Origin: Aliiroseovarius marinus
GTDB taxonomy: Bacteria; Pseudomonadota; Alphaproteobacteria; Rhodobacterales; Rhodobacteraceae
Direction: 5' to 3'
Assembly (NCBI RefSeq): GCF_004360145.1
Contig: NZ_ML178714.1
Span: forward strand, 196,700 to 260,699
Length of the DNA: 64,000 bases
Positions within the stretch are counted from its first letter, which is position 1. Every line of letters starts with the position of its first letter. Positions 10,117 to 19,953 of the stretch are shown here, piece by piece. The position numbers and the translations under genes are program-made. The notes under the pieces are model-generated. The model was given only the letters and a program-made list of their open reading frames with translations, searched no databases and was not told the origin of the DNA.

Positions 10117-10719
10117 TTACGCGTCTGATAGGTGCGGGCGCAGGTCATTACCCGTTTTCGCATAAATATCGAGAAGCGTGTCGAAGCTGATCCCGTCTTG
10201 CTGGGCTTCGAATAGCGGGTGGCCTTCCTGGACCCACAGCGACGGCCGCTGCCCTTCCGCGCCGGGCGTCATGTTGCAAGGCAGTGGCTCTTTGCTTTCG
10301 AAACAGGGTAGGCTATTGGCGAGCCACGAAAAAGCCCCTTCGAACACGGCTTCCCCGAGAGAGTCCTCTACGTAGGTGTCGAAGTTTTCGTCGCTTAGCG
10401 ATCCCCAGCATCCGAACCCGAACCGTTCGCCACTTCCCTTGACGGGCAGGTACAAGACAGATCGGACAAACAGATGGCCGTCGAACCTGCACAAATCCGT
10501 GCCAAGACGGTCGTCGCCAACGATCAGTTCGTCTTGACCGCTTGCACCACGATGCCCGTGGGGCCAAGGGTCAGGGTGGTCAAAGCCGATGTCGAAAATG
10601 CCGGAAAAGCTGCGTTCGCAGCAGGGGCAATTGTAGGAGTTGTCATTGAAACGCCTCCAGCGAGGGTCCTTGGACAAGTCCTCAGACCCTTTCTGAAAGA
10701 AGCGTTCCAGAAACTTCAC
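10117..10719 (-). CDS. DUF2199-domain protein
   Basis: A 200-residue protein of unknown function. An N-terminal CPCC cysteine motif (NCPCCERSFSGIFDIGFD) resembles a zinc knuckle. The RSVLYLPVKGSGERFGFGCW and SLSDENFDTY blocks match the DUF2199 family as I know it. It starts with GTG at 10719, whose first base is also the last base of the purF stop codon (TAGTG). It is therefore probably translated by re-initiation after purF. A functional link to purine synthesis is not established. Confidence 0.8.
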   Translation of the reverse strand: MKFLERFFQKGSEDLSKDPRWRRFNDNSYNCPCCERSFSGIFDIGFDHPDPWPHGHRGASGQDELIVGDDRLGTDLCRFDGHLFVRSVLYLPVKGSGERFGFGCWGSLSDENFDTYVEDSLGEAVFEGAFSWLANSLPCFESKEPLPCNMTPGAEGQRPSLWVQEGHPLFEAQQDGISFDTLLDIYAKTGNDLRPHLSDA

Positions 10720-12203
10720 TATTCCGCCGCCTTCAGCTCGAACCCTTTTTCGATCTGGTCCGCAGGCGTCACCGGATATTCACCCGAGAAACATGCATCG
10801 CAATATTGCGGGCACTCTTTGTTGCGGCCTTCGGCTTCGCCAACGGCGCGGTAGAGTCCGTCGAGCGAGATGAATTTGAGGCTGTCGACCTTGAGGTGTT
10901 CGCACATCTCGTCCTCGGTCATCTGGGCGGCCAGAAGTTTCTCGCGGTTGGGAGTGTCGACGCCATAGAAGCAGGGCCATGCGGTGGGGGGCGAGGCGAT
11001 GCGGAAGTGGACTTCCTTGGCGCCTGCGTCCAGCAGCATTTCTTTGATCTTGCGGGTCGTGGTGCCACGCACCACGCTGTCATCCACCAGAACCACACGT
11101 TTGCCGCGGATCAGGGCGCGGTTCACGTTCAGCTTCAGGCGCACACCCATGTTGCGGATCTGCTCGGTCGGCTCGATGAAGGTGCGGCCCATATACTGGT
11201 TGCGGATGATGCCCAGAGCATAGGGAATGCCGCTTTCCTGGCTATAGCCGATGGCCGAGGGCACGCCGCTGTCCGGGATCGGGCAGACCAGATCGGCCTC
11301 GACGGGGGTTTCGCGGGCCAGTTCCACGCCGATCTGACGGCGGGTTTCATAGACCGAGCGACCGCCATACGAGCTGTCGGGGCGCGAGAAATAGACGTGT
11401 TCGAAGATGCAGAACTTCGAGGGCTGCGGGCGGAACGGGAAGCTGCTTTCGACGCCCTCGTCGGTGATGACGACCATCTCGCCCGGTTCGATCTCGCGGA
11501 TGAACTCGGCACCGATGATGTCCAGCGCGCAGGTTTCCGAGGACAGAACCCAGCCGTCGCCCAGCTTGCCCAGAACCAGCGGACGTACCCCGTGCGGGTC
11601 GCGCACACCCATCAGTTTGGTGCGGGTCATGGCCACCACCGAGAACGCGCCTTCCACACGGCGCAGCGCGTCTTCCATCCGCTCGGGGATGGTGCGTTGC
11701 AGCGAGCGGGCCATCAGGTGAATGATGCATTCACTGTCCGACGAGCTTTGGAAGATCGAGCCGCGCTCGATCAGCTCGCGGCGCAGGGCGTCGGCATTGG
11801 TGATGTTGCCGTTATGGGCAATCGCAGCGCCACCCATCGAAAACTCACCAAAGAAGGGCTGCACGTCGCGGATGACGGCGCCTTTCGATCCGGCGGTGGA
11901 ATAGCGGACGTGGCCGATGGACAGCGGACCCGGCAGGGTCTCCATCACGCTGGCCTTGGTGAAGTTGTCGCGCACATAGCCAAAGCGGCGGGCCGAGTTG
12001 AAGCCTTCAACCGGGTCATGGCAAACGATGCCGCCCGCTTCTTGTCCGCGGTGTTGCAGCGCGTGCAGGCCAAGCGCGACGAAGTTGGCCGCGTCTTTCA
12101 GGCCGATGACGCCGAATACGCCGCACTCCTCTTTCAGCTTGTCGTCATCAAACGGATGCGCAAATGGCATGGTGGAAGGGCAGGCGGGCGAGGTGTCGGA
12201 CAT
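10719..12203 (-). CDS. purF: Amidophosphoribosyltransferase
   Basis: A 494-residue first enzyme of de novo purine synthesis, converting PRPP and glutamine to phosphoribosylamine. From the ATG complementary to 12201-12203 the protein has a 26-residue propeptide and then the N-terminal nucleophile Cys27 in KEECGVFG, exposed after processing. The glutaminase domain (HALQHRGQEAGGI, RYSTAGS) is followed by the PRTase domain with the PRPP loop VVLVDDSVVRGTTT. The C-terminal CDACFSGEYP is typical of the family. cvpA lies upstream on the same strand, as in E. coli. Confidence 0.96.
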   Translation of the reverse strand: MSDTSPACPSTMPFAHPFDDDKLKEECGVFGVIGLKDAANFVALGLHALQHRGQEAGGIVCHDPVEGFNSARRFGYVRDNFTKASVMETLPGPLSIGHVRYSTAGSKGAVIRDVQPFFGEFSMGGAAIAHNGNITNADALRRELIERGSIFQSSSDSECIIHLMARSLQRTIPERMEDALRRVEGAFSVVAMTRTKLMGVRDPHGVRPLVLGKLGDGWVLSSETCALDIIGAEFIREIEPGEMVVITDEGVESSFPFRPQPSKFCIFEHVYFSRPDSSYGGRSVYETRRQIGVELARETPVEADLVCPIPDSGVPSAIGYSQESGIPYALGIIRNQYMGRTFIEPTEQIRNMGVRLKLNVNRALIRGKRVVLVDDSVVRGTTTRKIKEMLLDAGAKEVHFRIASPPTAWPCFYGVDTPNREKLLAAQMTEDEMCEHLKVDSLKFISLDGLYRAVGEAEGRNKECPQYCDACFSGEYPVTPADQIEKGFELKAAE

Positions 12204-12304
12204 GAGCAGCGGTCTCCGATTCCGTGGCGTTGGGCCTCTCTTACTGGAGAGGTTGGCCCGTGTCATCAAACTATCACAATGCCGGGGCGATTAATTCTAG
12301 CCCC

Positions 12305-12336
12305 TGAAACGAAACAACGCGCCGGGGGGCGCGTTG
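12305..12336 (-). terminator. Terminator-like hairpin after cvpA
   Basis: Stem CAACGCGCC / GGCGCGTTG (12315-12323, 12328-12336) with a GGGG loop. On the minus strand it is followed by TTTCGTTTC. Confidence 0.65.
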
Positions 12337-12344
12337 TGATGGGA

Positions 12345-12926
12345 TCAGTTTCCGGTCTCGGTGGTGGGCAAACCGCCCGAGCAGGCGCCGACCAGCTCTT
12401 CGTATTTGCCAACGATCCAGCCGGGCGCGTCCTCGGGGATCTGTTCGTTGATACGATCCTGCGTGCGGGCAAAGATCTTGGCGGTGCGGCTGTCATCCAC
12501 CATCGGGATCGTGTCGGTCGTCACAATACGGTCGTAGACCACCAGCGCGATTGCCACCAATACAAGGCCACGCAGCACGCCGAAGATGAAGCCAAGCGCC
12601 TGATCCAGCCCGCCAAGGGCCGAGCGTTGTACGGCTGAGGAAAACAAGGGTGTGAAGATCGATACGACCACCAGCGCCAAGGCAAAGACGCCCGCGAAGG
12701 CCGCAATCATCGACAGCTCGCAGCTGTCGGCGATGAAGTCTTTCAGAACCGGGATTTCCTTGATCAGCGGCAGGGCGCGCGGAGCAAAGATATAGGCCAG
12801 AACCGCGGCGGCAACCCAACCTAGGATCGACATCCCTTCGCGGACGAACCCGCGCGAATAAGCCAGAATTGCCGAGATAAGAATGACCGCTGCCACGATC
12901 CCGTCAATCAGCGTGAAACCTTCCAT
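12345..12926 (-). CDS. cvpA: CvpA family membrane protein
   Basis: A 193-residue integral membrane protein with four or more hydrophobic helices, beginning MEGFTLIDGIVAAVILISA. The family signature is SRGFVREGMSILGWVAA. CvpA is named for colicin V production and is linked to purF in many proteobacteria; its molecular role is unsettled. An alternative GTG start lies three codons upstream; the ATG has the better-spaced GAAGTG. The C terminus is polar and probably cytoplasmic or periplasmic. Confidence 0.88.
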   Translation of the reverse strand: MEGFTLIDGIVAAVILISAILAYSRGFVREGMSILGWVAAAVLAYIFAPRALPLIKEIPVLKDFIADSCELSMIAAFAGVFALALVVVSIFTPLFSSAVQRSALGGLDQALGFIFGVLRGLVLVAIALVVYDRIVTTDTIPMVDDSRTAKIFARTQDRINEQIPEDAPGWIVGKYEELVGACSGGLPTTETGN

Positions 12927-12977
12927 TATCGTCACTTCGGTTCGGATACTGTCCCGATACCGTCCCTGTTATTGGGC

Positions 12978-14345
12978 CTATCCGGCCCCGAATATGTCTC
13001 CGACGAACCCGGTCAGGTCCGACATCTTCTGTATGTTCAGCCCAGAGCCCGAGCCGGTCTTGCTGCGTGTTGGCGCTATCGCAGACGTGAAACCAAGTTT
13101 TTGCGCTTCTTTCAACCGGTTTTCGGTCTGACCAACAGGCCTTAGGGCTCCTGATAGACTGATTTCGCCAAAAACCACAGTGTCTTTGGGGATCGAGGCG
13201 TCCTCGCGCGCGGAAAGTAGCGCCGCCGCCACAGCCAGATCGGCTGCGGGCTCCGAGATTTTCATGCCACCGGCGACGTTTAGATAGACGTCGAGCCCGG
13301 CAAACGGGATGCCGCAGCGGGCTTCGAGCACGGCGAGGATCATCGCCAAACGCCCGCTGTCCCAGCCCAAAACCGATCGGCGGGGCTGTGAATGGGGCGA
13401 GGGCGCGACAAGGGCCTGAAGCTCGACCAAAACCGGGCGTGTGCCTTCGATGCCGGCGAAGACCACCGATCCGGGGGCAGGATCCTCGCGGTCGGACAGG
13501 AAAAGGGCAGATGGGTTCACAACTTCGGAGAGGCCAGCGCCCGTCATTTCGAACACGCCGATCTCGTCCGCTGGGCCAAAACGGTTCTTCACGGCGCGCA
13601 GGATGCGGAACTGGTGGCCGCGCTCGCCTTCAAAATACAGCACCGTGTCGACCATGTGTTCGACCACGCGGGGGCCAGCGATCTGGCCTTCCTTGGTGAC
13701 GTGTCCCACCAATACGACTGAAATCCCGCGCTTTTTGGCGAAGGTGGTCAGCTCGTGCGCGGCGGCGCGGACCTGACTGACGGACCCCGGCGCGCTGTCC
13801 ACATTGTCGGCCCACATGGTCTGAATCGAGTCGATGATCGCAAGGGCCGGGCGTTCATTGTCCAGCGTCGTCATGATGTCGCGCAGGTTGGTTTCGGCAG
13901 CCAAGCGCACCGGCGCATCTGTCAACCCCAAGCGCTGCGCACGCATGCGTACTTGGGCCGAGGCTTCCTCGCCCGAGACATAGATCGTGGGCAGGCCCGC
14001 CTGTGCAAAGCGTGCGGCGGCTTGCAACAGCAGGGTGGATTTCCCGATGCCGGGATCGCCGCCCACAAGAATGGCCGAGCCGGGGACCAGACCGCCACCC
14101 AACACGCGGTCCAGCTCTCCCATGCCGCATTCAGTGCGCGGCGGCGGGGCTTCTTCGGTGGACAGATCGGTCAGGGCAATTGATGCGCCGCGCTTGCCAC
14201 CCAAGGATTTCGAGGCAGGGCCAGCGCTGAGCGGGGTGTCTTCCTGAATGGTATTCCATTCCCCACAGCCCTCGCAGCGCCCGGACCATTTCGAAGAACT
14301 GGCCCCGCAGGCCGAACAGGTGAAGATTTTCTGAGCTTTTGCCAT
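12978..14345 (-). CDS. radA: DNA repair protein RadA
   Basis: A 455-residue RecA-like branch-migration helicase. It has the N-terminal C4 zinc finger (Cys10, Cys13, Cys24, Cys27), Walker A GGDPGIGKST at residues 95-104, the RadA-specific KNRFG motif (AVKNRFGPADEIGVFEM) and a C-terminal Lon-protease-like domain beginning GLDVYLNVAGGMKI. Length and motif order match intact RadA. It acts on recombination intermediates, so it is relevant to homologous integration of incoming DNA, including GTA-borne DNA; that link is inference. Confidence 0.96.
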   Translation of the reverse strand: MAKAQKIFTCSACGASSSKWSGRCEGCGEWNTIQEDTPLSAGPASKSLGGKRGASIALTDLSTEEAPPPRTECGMGELDRVLGGGLVPGSAILVGGDPGIGKSTLLLQAAARFAQAGLPTIYVSGEEASAQVRMRAQRLGLTDAPVRLAAETNLRDIMTTLDNERPALAIIDSIQTMWADNVDSAPGSVSQVRAAAHELTTFAKKRGISVVLVGHVTKEGQIAGPRVVEHMVDTVLYFEGERGHQFRILRAVKNRFGPADEIGVFEMTGAGLSEVVNPSALFLSDREDPAPGSVVFAGIEGTRPVLVELQALVAPSPHSQPRRSVLGWDSGRLAMILAVLEARCGIPFAGLDVYLNVAGGMKISEPAADLAVAAALLSAREDASIPKDTVVFGEISLSGALRPVGQTENRLKEAQKLGFTSAIAPTRSKTGSGSGLNIQKMSDLTGFVGDIFGAG

Positions 14346-14400
14346 GCGGAATTTCTGCCCGGTTGGGGCCGCGGGCGCAAGGGGTTAGCCGGCTGTCCCG

Positions 14401-14841
14401 TCAGGCTTTTTGGCGTTTCGCCGTCGCGAAGCTTAACCCGATCGAGGTCAGGATGCAGGCGGTGAACAGATAAAGACCCCAGCCGGTCTCGATCTTCGCT
14501 AACCCCACGCCTTTCACGATGACGATATAGAGCGCGATCAGAAAGACATCGGCCATCGCGAGTTTGCCTAAGACGTTGAACGCCGGCAGCATCCGGCGGC
14601 GCATCATGCCGAACTGGATCAGCGCCAGCCCAAGGACCTTCAGGATCGGCGCAAAGACGGCGAAGAAAGTGACAAGCAGGGCGAGGACCACGTCGGTGTC
14701 CCACAGCGCTTGCAGGCCCGAGACGACGCTGACCTCTTTTAAGCCAAAGAGCGGCAGGTTGATGCCCGCATGCATCAGCGGCGCGAACCACGCGATGGGG
14801 AAGGCGATGAGGAGGGCGAGGTTGAGATAGCGAAGTGTCAT
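14401..14841 (-). CDS. Paraquat-inducible protein A family membrane protein
   Basis: A 146-residue protein with about four transmembrane helices, matching a single PqiA/YebS-type domain. The typical blocks are FFAVFAPILKVLGLALI and GKLAMADVFLIALYIVIVK. PqiA-family proteins accompany MCE lipid-transport systems in the inner membrane. Here it lies downstream of the mlaE-mlaF pair on the same strand, consistent with lipid trafficking. The zinc-ribbon cysteines seen in some PqiA proteins are absent. Confidence 0.82.
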   Translation of the reverse strand: MTLRYLNLALLIAFPIAWFAPLMHAGINLPLFGLKEVSVVSGLQALWDTDVVLALLVTFFAVFAPILKVLGLALIQFGMMRRRMLPAFNVLGKLAMADVFLIALYIVIVKGVGLAKIETGWGLYLFTACILTSIGLSFATAKRQKA

Positions 14842-14922
14842 GGGATCTATGAAAGCCCTCGAAGGCGATTTCGCAAGGCAGCTGTTCGGGGAGAAATGAA
14901 AAGGTTTTCCCGCTGAAGCTGG

Positions 14923-15669
14923 TTACCTCACCGCCTCAATTGGCCCCTCGGCGCTGCCGGAAATAAACTGCGTGACATAGGGGTCGCCCGAGTTGTCCAT
15001 GTCGCCAACGGGGCCGGTCCATTGGATCTTGCCCCCGTGCAGCATCGCGACGTGGTCGGCGATCACGCGGACGGATGACATGTCATGGGTGATGGTCATG
15101 GCGGTGGCGCCCATTTCGACGACGATTTCGCGGATCAGGTCGTTGATGACGCCGGACATGATCGGGTCAAGGCCGGTGGTGGGCTCGTCGAAGAAGATGA
15201 TCTCGGGCTCGGCGGCGATGGCGCGGGCAAGGCCGACGCGTTTTTGCATGCCGCCTGAGAGTTCCGCCGGGAACAGGTCGGCGACGTCAGGCGTCAGGCC
15301 CACGCGGCGCAGCTTCTCGATTGCGATCTCGCGTGCTTCTTCTTTGGGTTTGGCCAGCGATCCGCGCAGCAGGCGGAAGGCCACGTTTTGCCAGACGGGC
15401 AGGCTGTCAAACAGCGCGCCACCTTGGAACAGCATACCGAAGCGCGCCAGAAAGGCGTCCCGTTCGACTTTCGACGTGTCTTCGCCATCCAACGTGATCG
15501 TTCCCTGATCCTGCACCATCAGGCCCAGAATGCATTTCAGCAGCACCGATTTCCCGGTGCCGGAGCCACCAATGATCACCATGCTTTCACCGCGGTTGAT
15601 GGTCAGGTCTACCCCATCCAGAACTCGTTTCGGGCCAAAGGCTTTATGGACGTTTGTAAGTTCAATCAT
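14923..15669 (-). CDS. mlaF: ABC transporter ATP-binding protein, MlaF type
   Basis: A 248-residue ATPase. I chose the ATG complementary to 15667-15669 ([12 protein letters not shown]) because it overlaps the stop of the permease gene by 4 bases. Walker A is IGGSGTGKSV, the signature motif is LSGGMQKRVGLARA and Walker B is IIFFDEPTTGLDP. The SGGMQ-RV pattern is characteristic of Mla/MCE-type ATPases that move phospholipids between membranes. It pairs with the MlaE-like permease just upstream. No MlaD (MCE) or MlaC gene is adjacent, so those partners must be elsewhere. Confidence 0.93.
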   Translation of the reverse strand: MIELTNVHKAFGPKRVLDGVDLTINRGESMVIIGGSGTGKSVLLKCILGLMVQDQGTITLDGEDTSKVERDAFLARFGMLFQGGALFDSLPVWQNVAFRLLRGSLAKPKEEAREIAIEKLRRVGLTPDVADLFPAELSGGMQKRVGLARAIAAEPEIIFFDEPTTGLDPIMSGVINDLIREIVVEMGATAMTITHDMSSVRVIADHVAMLHGGKIQWTGPVGDMDNSGDPYVTQFISGSAEGPIEAVR

Positions 15670-16451
15670 GTGGCAAAAAAGAAGCTGGTGAGAAGGAAGT
15701 TGGCGGCAAGGATCAGAACGGCGGCGGCCTCGACCGAGGTTTTGGTGGCGCGGCCCACGCCTTGCGCGCCGCGACCCGAGCGCATGCCGTGATAGCAGCC
15801 CATGACGGCGGCGATAAAACCAAAGGCCGCGCCCTTGATCAGCGAGGACACGATGTCGGACATCTCGAGGAAGTTCCACGTGTTGTTCAGGTAGGGGCCG
15901 GTGGCAAAGCCAAGCTGCTGCGTGCCGACGATGAAGCCGCCCATAATGCCGATGATGTCTCCGATGCCGACCAGTAGCGGTACGACCAGCGTCGCGGCCA
16001 AAACGCGCGGGGCAGTCAGGTATTTCATCGGGTGTGTCGAGAGGGTGACGAGGGCGTCAATCTGCTCGGTCACTTTCATGGTGGCGATTTCGGCCGCAAT
16101 GGATGAGGTCACACGCGCCGCAATCATCAAGCCCACCAGAACCGGGCCAAGTTCGCGGACCATACCGATGGCGACGATCTGGGGCACCACGGCCTCGGCT
16201 GAGAAACGCTGGCCGCCGGAATAGATCTGAAGGGCAAGCGCCGCGCCGGTGAAGATCGCGGTCAGGCCCACGACGGGCAGGCTGAAATAGCCGATGTTCA
16301 GAACGGCGGTCAGAAACTCGCGCGGGTAAAAGGGTGGGCGGACGATATGGGCGATGGATTGGCCCGCAAAGATCGCCACGCGTCCGACAAGCGCCAGAAA
16401 CCCAAGGGTCACGCGGCCAATGGTGGCCAAGGGTTTGGTCACAGCGTTCAT
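15666..16451 (-). CDS. mlaE: MlaE-type ABC transporter permease
   Basis: A 261-residue membrane permease of the MlaE family with about six hydrophobic segments. The conserved block [20 protein letters not shown] and the [12 protein letters not shown] coupling region are intact. It would form the inner-membrane core of a phospholipid ABC system maintaining outer-membrane asymmetry. The start overlaps the stop of alr by 4 bases and its stop overlaps mlaF. Alr, MlaE and MlaF are thus one translationally coupled unit. Confidence 0.92.
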   Translation of the reverse strand: MNAVTKPLATIGRVTLGFLALVGRVAIFAGQSIAHIVRPPFYPREFLTAVLNIGYFSLPVVGLTAIFTGAALALQIYSGGQRFSAEAVVPQIVAIGMVRELGPVLVGLMIAARVTSSIAAEIATMKVTEQIDALVTLSTHPMKYLTAPRVLAATLVVPLLVGIGDIIGIMGGFIVGTQQLGFATGPYLNNTWNFLEMSDIVSSLIKGAAFGFIAAVMGCYHGMRSGRGAQGVGRATKTSVEAAAVLILAANFLLTSFFFAT

Positions 16452-17497
16452 GCGCGGCCCCGTGCATAGTGGCGGTGATAGCGGTGGCCCAGTTGGGTCA
16501 GGAACTCATAGCCAATGGTGCCCGCAATCTCGGCCAGATCATCGACGGTTTGCTGCTCCGACAGCATGGTCAGGAATTTCGGCGTGTCGCGCAGATGGGT
16601 CACGTCCACCCCGATCATATCCATCGAGACGCGGCCCAGAATGGGACAGGGCGTGTCCTCGAAAAACATCACGGCTTGGTTCGACAGGTGACGGTTCAGA
16701 CCGTCGGCATAGCCTGCGGCCACGGTTGCCACGCGCGAGGGGCGTTCGGCGCGCCAGGTGTTCGAATAGCCCACAGTCTCGCCTTCTGCGACATCGCGGA
16801 TTTGGATGACGGGTAGGTCAAGGTGGACAACTGTCTGGGCGTCCTCGAACGGGAAGCCGCCATAGAGGCCGATGCCCGGGCGGGTCAGATCAAAGTGATA
16901 GTCCGGCCCCAAAAGGATGCCGCCGGTGGCCGCAAGGCTGCGCGGTACCTGAACCCCGTCGGTCATGTCATGGAAGGCCGACAGCTGCTGGTGGTTCATC
17001 GGGTGGTCGGGTTCGTCCGCGCAGGCCAGATGGCTCATGATCAGGCGCGGGTTTTGCGGCAGCAGGATGTCGCGCAGGGCGGCCCATTCGGCAGGCTCCA
17101 TCCCCAGGCGGTTCATGCCCGTGTCCAGCTGAATGCCGAACGGATGGCCGGGCAGGGCTTCCAGATGGCGGGTCACTTGCTCGACCGAGTTCAGCATTGG
17201 CACAAGGCCGAGATCGTGAACCATATCCGTGTCGCCGGACATATGGCCGGAAAAGACGCTGATTTCAGGGCCGGGGCCAAGCGCTTCACGCAGGTCGGCC
17301 CCTTCTTCGGCGGCGGCCACAAAGAAGCGCCGTGCGCCAGCGGCGGCCAAGGCGCGCCCAACTTTGCCCACGCCAAGCCCATAGGCGTCGGCCTTTACCA
17401 CGGCAGCGGTCTGAACCTCTGCCCCACTTTTTGCATCCAGCGCCCGCCAGTTTGCGACCACTGCATCCAGATCAATTGTCAGTCTGCCCGTACTCAT
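16448..17497 (-). CDS. alr: Alanine racemase
   Basis: A 349-residue PLP enzyme that makes D-alanine for peptidoglycan. The cofactor lysine is Lys35 in [10 protein letters not shown]. The [13 protein letters not shown] motif and the second-subunit active-site region [28 protein letters not shown] block (near residue 240) are present. Sequence and length fit Alr better than the related YggS fold. It is first in a coupled unit with mlaE and mlaF, grouping wall and outer-membrane functions. Confidence 0.95.
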   Translation of the reverse strand: MSTGRLTIDLDAVVANWRALDAKSGAEVQTAAVVKADAYGLGVGKVGRALAAAGARRFFVAAAEEGADLREALGPGPEISVFSGHMSGDTDMVHDLGLVPMLNSVEQVTRHLEALPGHPFGIQLDTGMNRLGMEPAEWAALRDILLPQNPRLIMSHLACADEPDHPMNHQQLSAFHDMTDGVQVPRSLAATGGILLGPDYHFDLTRPGIGLYGGFPFEDAQTVVHLDLPVIQIRDVAEGETVGYSNTWRAERPSRVATVAAGYADGLNRHLSNQAVMFFEDTPCPILGRVSMDMIGVDVTHLRDTPKFLTMLSEQQTVDDLAEIAGTIGYEFLTQLGHRYHRHYARGRA

Positions 17498-17588
17498 ACA
17501 GGGGTTTTTGACGGAGCGGTGGCCCGGGTCAAGGTAAAAAGCGGACGCGCAGCACCTGCACGCGGATTTCGCCCGTCAGTGTGCTGTG

Positions 17589-18803
17589 TCAGTCGGTCAA
17601 AACGGTTTCGATATGGCTGGAGTTTTCAAGCGTGCGATGCACCGGGCAGCGGTCGGCGATTTCCAGCAGGCGCTGGCGTTGATCGGCGTCCAGATCGCCC
17701 GTCAGGTGGATCTCGCGCCGGAAGGTATCGATCCGGTTTTTCGCTCCGGTTTCGGCATCTTGGGCGTGGACCTTGTCATGACAGATTTCGACGCGGACAT
17801 GATCCAGAGGCCAGCCCTTGCGGCGGGCGTACATGCGGATGGTCATCGAGGTGCAGGCGCCTAACCCCGCCGACAGAAAGCCATAAGGGGACATACCCTT
17901 GTTGGTGCCACCATAGGCAAGCGGTTCGTCTGCGACGGTGTGGTGTTTCGGGCCGGACTGGATGTCCTGCAGGAAGCCGCGCGGGTCGGCCTCGGACACG
18001 CGGACGATACCCTCGGGCGCGCCGATGGGCGGGGCAGGCGAAGCGAGGTTCACGTATTTCGCGGCCCAAGTGGCGATCACCTCGGCCACATATTCGGCGT
18101 CACTTGCGCGGCTGATCAGGTGGTCGGCATCGTCCAGCGTGATGAAGCTTTTTGGGTGCTTTGCCCCCATGAAGAGTGTCGCCGCGTTGTCGATCGAGAC
18201 GATCTGATCGCGCGGGGCGTGCAGGACCAGAAGGGCGGCGTTCAGGGATTGCAACGCCTCGTCCAACTGATGTTCGCGTACATCTTCGACAAAACCCGAC
18301 CCGATGCGGAAGGGGCGCCCGCCCAAACAGACTTCGGCTGCGCCATCGGTGGCGATGTCGGGCAAAGCGTGTTCGAAATTCTCGATGACGTGCGAGGGGT
18401 CGGCAGGCGCCCCGATGGTTACGACCGCCTGAATGCCCGACAGGTGAGAGGCGGCTTTGATCACGGCAGCCCCGCCAAGCGAGTGGCCAATCAACAGGGC
18501 AGGCGGGTAGCCACGCGCGCGCAATGCCTCGGCAGCGCTCTCCAAGTCGCGCACGTTCGAGGTGAAGCTGGTGTTCTCGAAATCCCCGTCCGAGTGGCCA
18601 AGACCGGTGAAGTCGAACCGCAGGACCGCGATGCCAAGCGCGGCGAGGCGGGCCGAGATCCGACGCGCAGCCGCGATGTCCTTGCCGCAGGTGAAGCAAT
18701 GGGCAAACAGCGCGGTTGCCAGATGCGGCCCATCCGGCAGGTCCAAACGCGCGGCCAGATCGTGACCGGAATGTCCGGGGAAGGTGAACTTTTCGGTCGG
18801 CAT
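17589..18803 (-). CDS. Alpha/beta hydrolase - OsmC fusion protein
   Basis: A 404-residue two-domain protein. I chose the ATG complementary to 18801-18803, with AGGAG 5 bases upstream. Residues ~1-255 are an alpha/beta hydrolase with nucleophile elbow GHSLGG, and catalytic Asp and His plausibly in HAPRDQIVSID and DDADHLI. Residues ~265-404 are an OsmC/Ohr domain with the reactive cysteine in GACTSMTIRMYA and the second in RCPVHRTLE. Both OsmC cysteines are present, suggesting thiol-dependent peroxide reduction. Fusions of this kind are annotated in many alphaproteobacteria. The combined function is unknown. Confidence 0.9.
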   Translation of the reverse strand: MPTEKFTFPGHSGHDLAARLDLPDGPHLATALFAHCFTCGKDIAAARRISARLAALGIAVLRFDFTGLGHSDGDFENTSFTSNVRDLESAAEALRARGYPPALLIGHSLGGAAVIKAASHLSGIQAVVTIGAPADPSHVIENFEHALPDIATDGAAEVCLGGRPFRIGSGFVEDVREHQLDEALQSLNAALLVLHAPRDQIVSIDNAATLFMGAKHPKSFITLDDADHLISRASDAEYVAEVIATWAAKYVNLASPAPPIGAPEGIVRVSEADPRGFLQDIQSGPKHHTVADEPLAYGGTNKGMSPYGFLSAGLGACTSMTIRMYARRKGWPLDHVRVEICHDKVHAQDAETGAKNRIDTFRREIHLTGDLDADQRQRLLEIADRCPVHRTLENSSHIETVLTD

Positions 18804-19038
18804 GGGGGCTCCTGTCGTGATCGGCATTGCCAAAGCGGGCGCAGAGATCGTCCGGTCTGACGGAAATGAAGTGCTCGGACGAAGGTGGCGTGCGGCGAGC
18901 ATCACGGCAAGGGGGGCGGGGGCAAGCTCACGCAAGGGTGAAGAAACGTAGGTTCAGTTGAAGGGGCGCCTCAGATTGCGCTTGCACCCCCGTGACGCGC
19001 CGCGCACAGTCCGGCCTGTCAGTCGGCAGGAGATGCAG

Positions 19039-19815
19039 ATGGTCGAGATCTGTCAAAACGAGCTACCGATTCTGCCCTGGGCAGATCCCAAGACCGCGCG
19101 GCTTCCGGGGCTGAATCCGGTCGCGCCCGGAGACTGGCTGCGGGTTGATGATGCGTATAACGCGCAAATGGCGCACAGACTGTCTTTGATGCGCGAACAT
19201 AGGCAGATCGTTCATAAACTGTCCGATGGTGCGCGCGCTGCGGCGGAAGAACTGCTTGAAAATGTGCTTACGGAGCTCTCGGACAAAGAGGGATTCGCGG
19301 TGCGAGCAGACGCGGTGCGCTGCCCAGATGGGCGTTTGGTGCCTTTGGACTGGTCTCAGCCGCTTTTAACAGCGGGCGCGCTGGTGCAGGAAGACTTTGT
19401 TATCATGCTAAAACAAGGCGATGAGCATGTGATGACAGGCGCCATCCTTTGTTTTCCGGCCAGTTGGTCGCTTGAGCAGAAGTTTCTTAAACCATTGGTG
19501 AAAATACACATACCTGTCGATGCCTACACCCCCGATATCGCCCGGCGGGTTCAACGCCTGTTTGATGGCATTCAGGTCGCGCGCCCAATGTGGCGGGCGA
19601 ATTACCTATTCTACAACGATCCCGAGCTGTTTCAGCCACGTCGGGAAGAGGAGCGTCGAAGCTATGACGCTGGCGGCCCCAAATGGTTGCGAGTCGAACG
19701 GCAGACCATGAAGCGACTTGCGAAAACGGACGCGGTGATCTTCTCGATCCATACCTATGTGTTGGCGCAGCAAAGGTTGGACGCGTTGGGGATCAATCTG
19801 CCGGAACGCGATTGA
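19039..19815 (+). CDS. Heme-dependent oxidative N-demethylase family protein (DUF3445)
   Basis: A 258-residue protein. The start is ambiguous between ATGs at 19033 and 19039; I chose 19039, giving MVEICQNELP with AGGAG 6 bases upstream. The sequence matches DUF3445 proteins, whose characterised members are heme/PAS enzymes that demethylate methylamines. Recognisable blocks are LPGLNPVAPGDWLRVDDAY, FPASWSLEQKFLKPLVKIH and the C-terminal YVLAQQRLDAL. It is divergent from the hydrolase-OsmC gene. No electron-transfer partner genes are adjacent, so the substrate is uncertain. Confidence 0.82.
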   Translation: MVEICQNELPILPWADPKTARLPGLNPVAPGDWLRVDDAYNAQMAHRLSLMREHRQIVHKLSDGARAAAEELLENVLTELSDKEGFAVRADAVRCPDGRLVPLDWSQPLLTAGALVQEDFVIMLKQGDEHVMTGAILCFPASWSLEQKFLKPLVKIHIPVDAYTPDIARRVQRLFDGIQVARPMWRANYLFYNDPELFQPRREEERRSYDAGGPKWLRVERQTMKRLAKTDAVIFSIHTYVLAQQRLDALGINLPERD

Positions 19816-19953
19816 TCTGCGTTCTTTGGGCAAATAAGCGCAGTTTAACTGAATTTTGCGCGCCAATATTCATAGTTTAGACAAATTTTGTGGCTTAAAG
19901 CTATGTGTGCCCGACGGGCAGATATCGCGAGTGAACATGGAGCGGGAAAAATT

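Noticed and set aside
10806..12638. A 610-codon plus-strand frame opposite purF and cvpA
   Set aside because: Antisense shadow of purF: low-complexity composition, no ribosome site and no family match.
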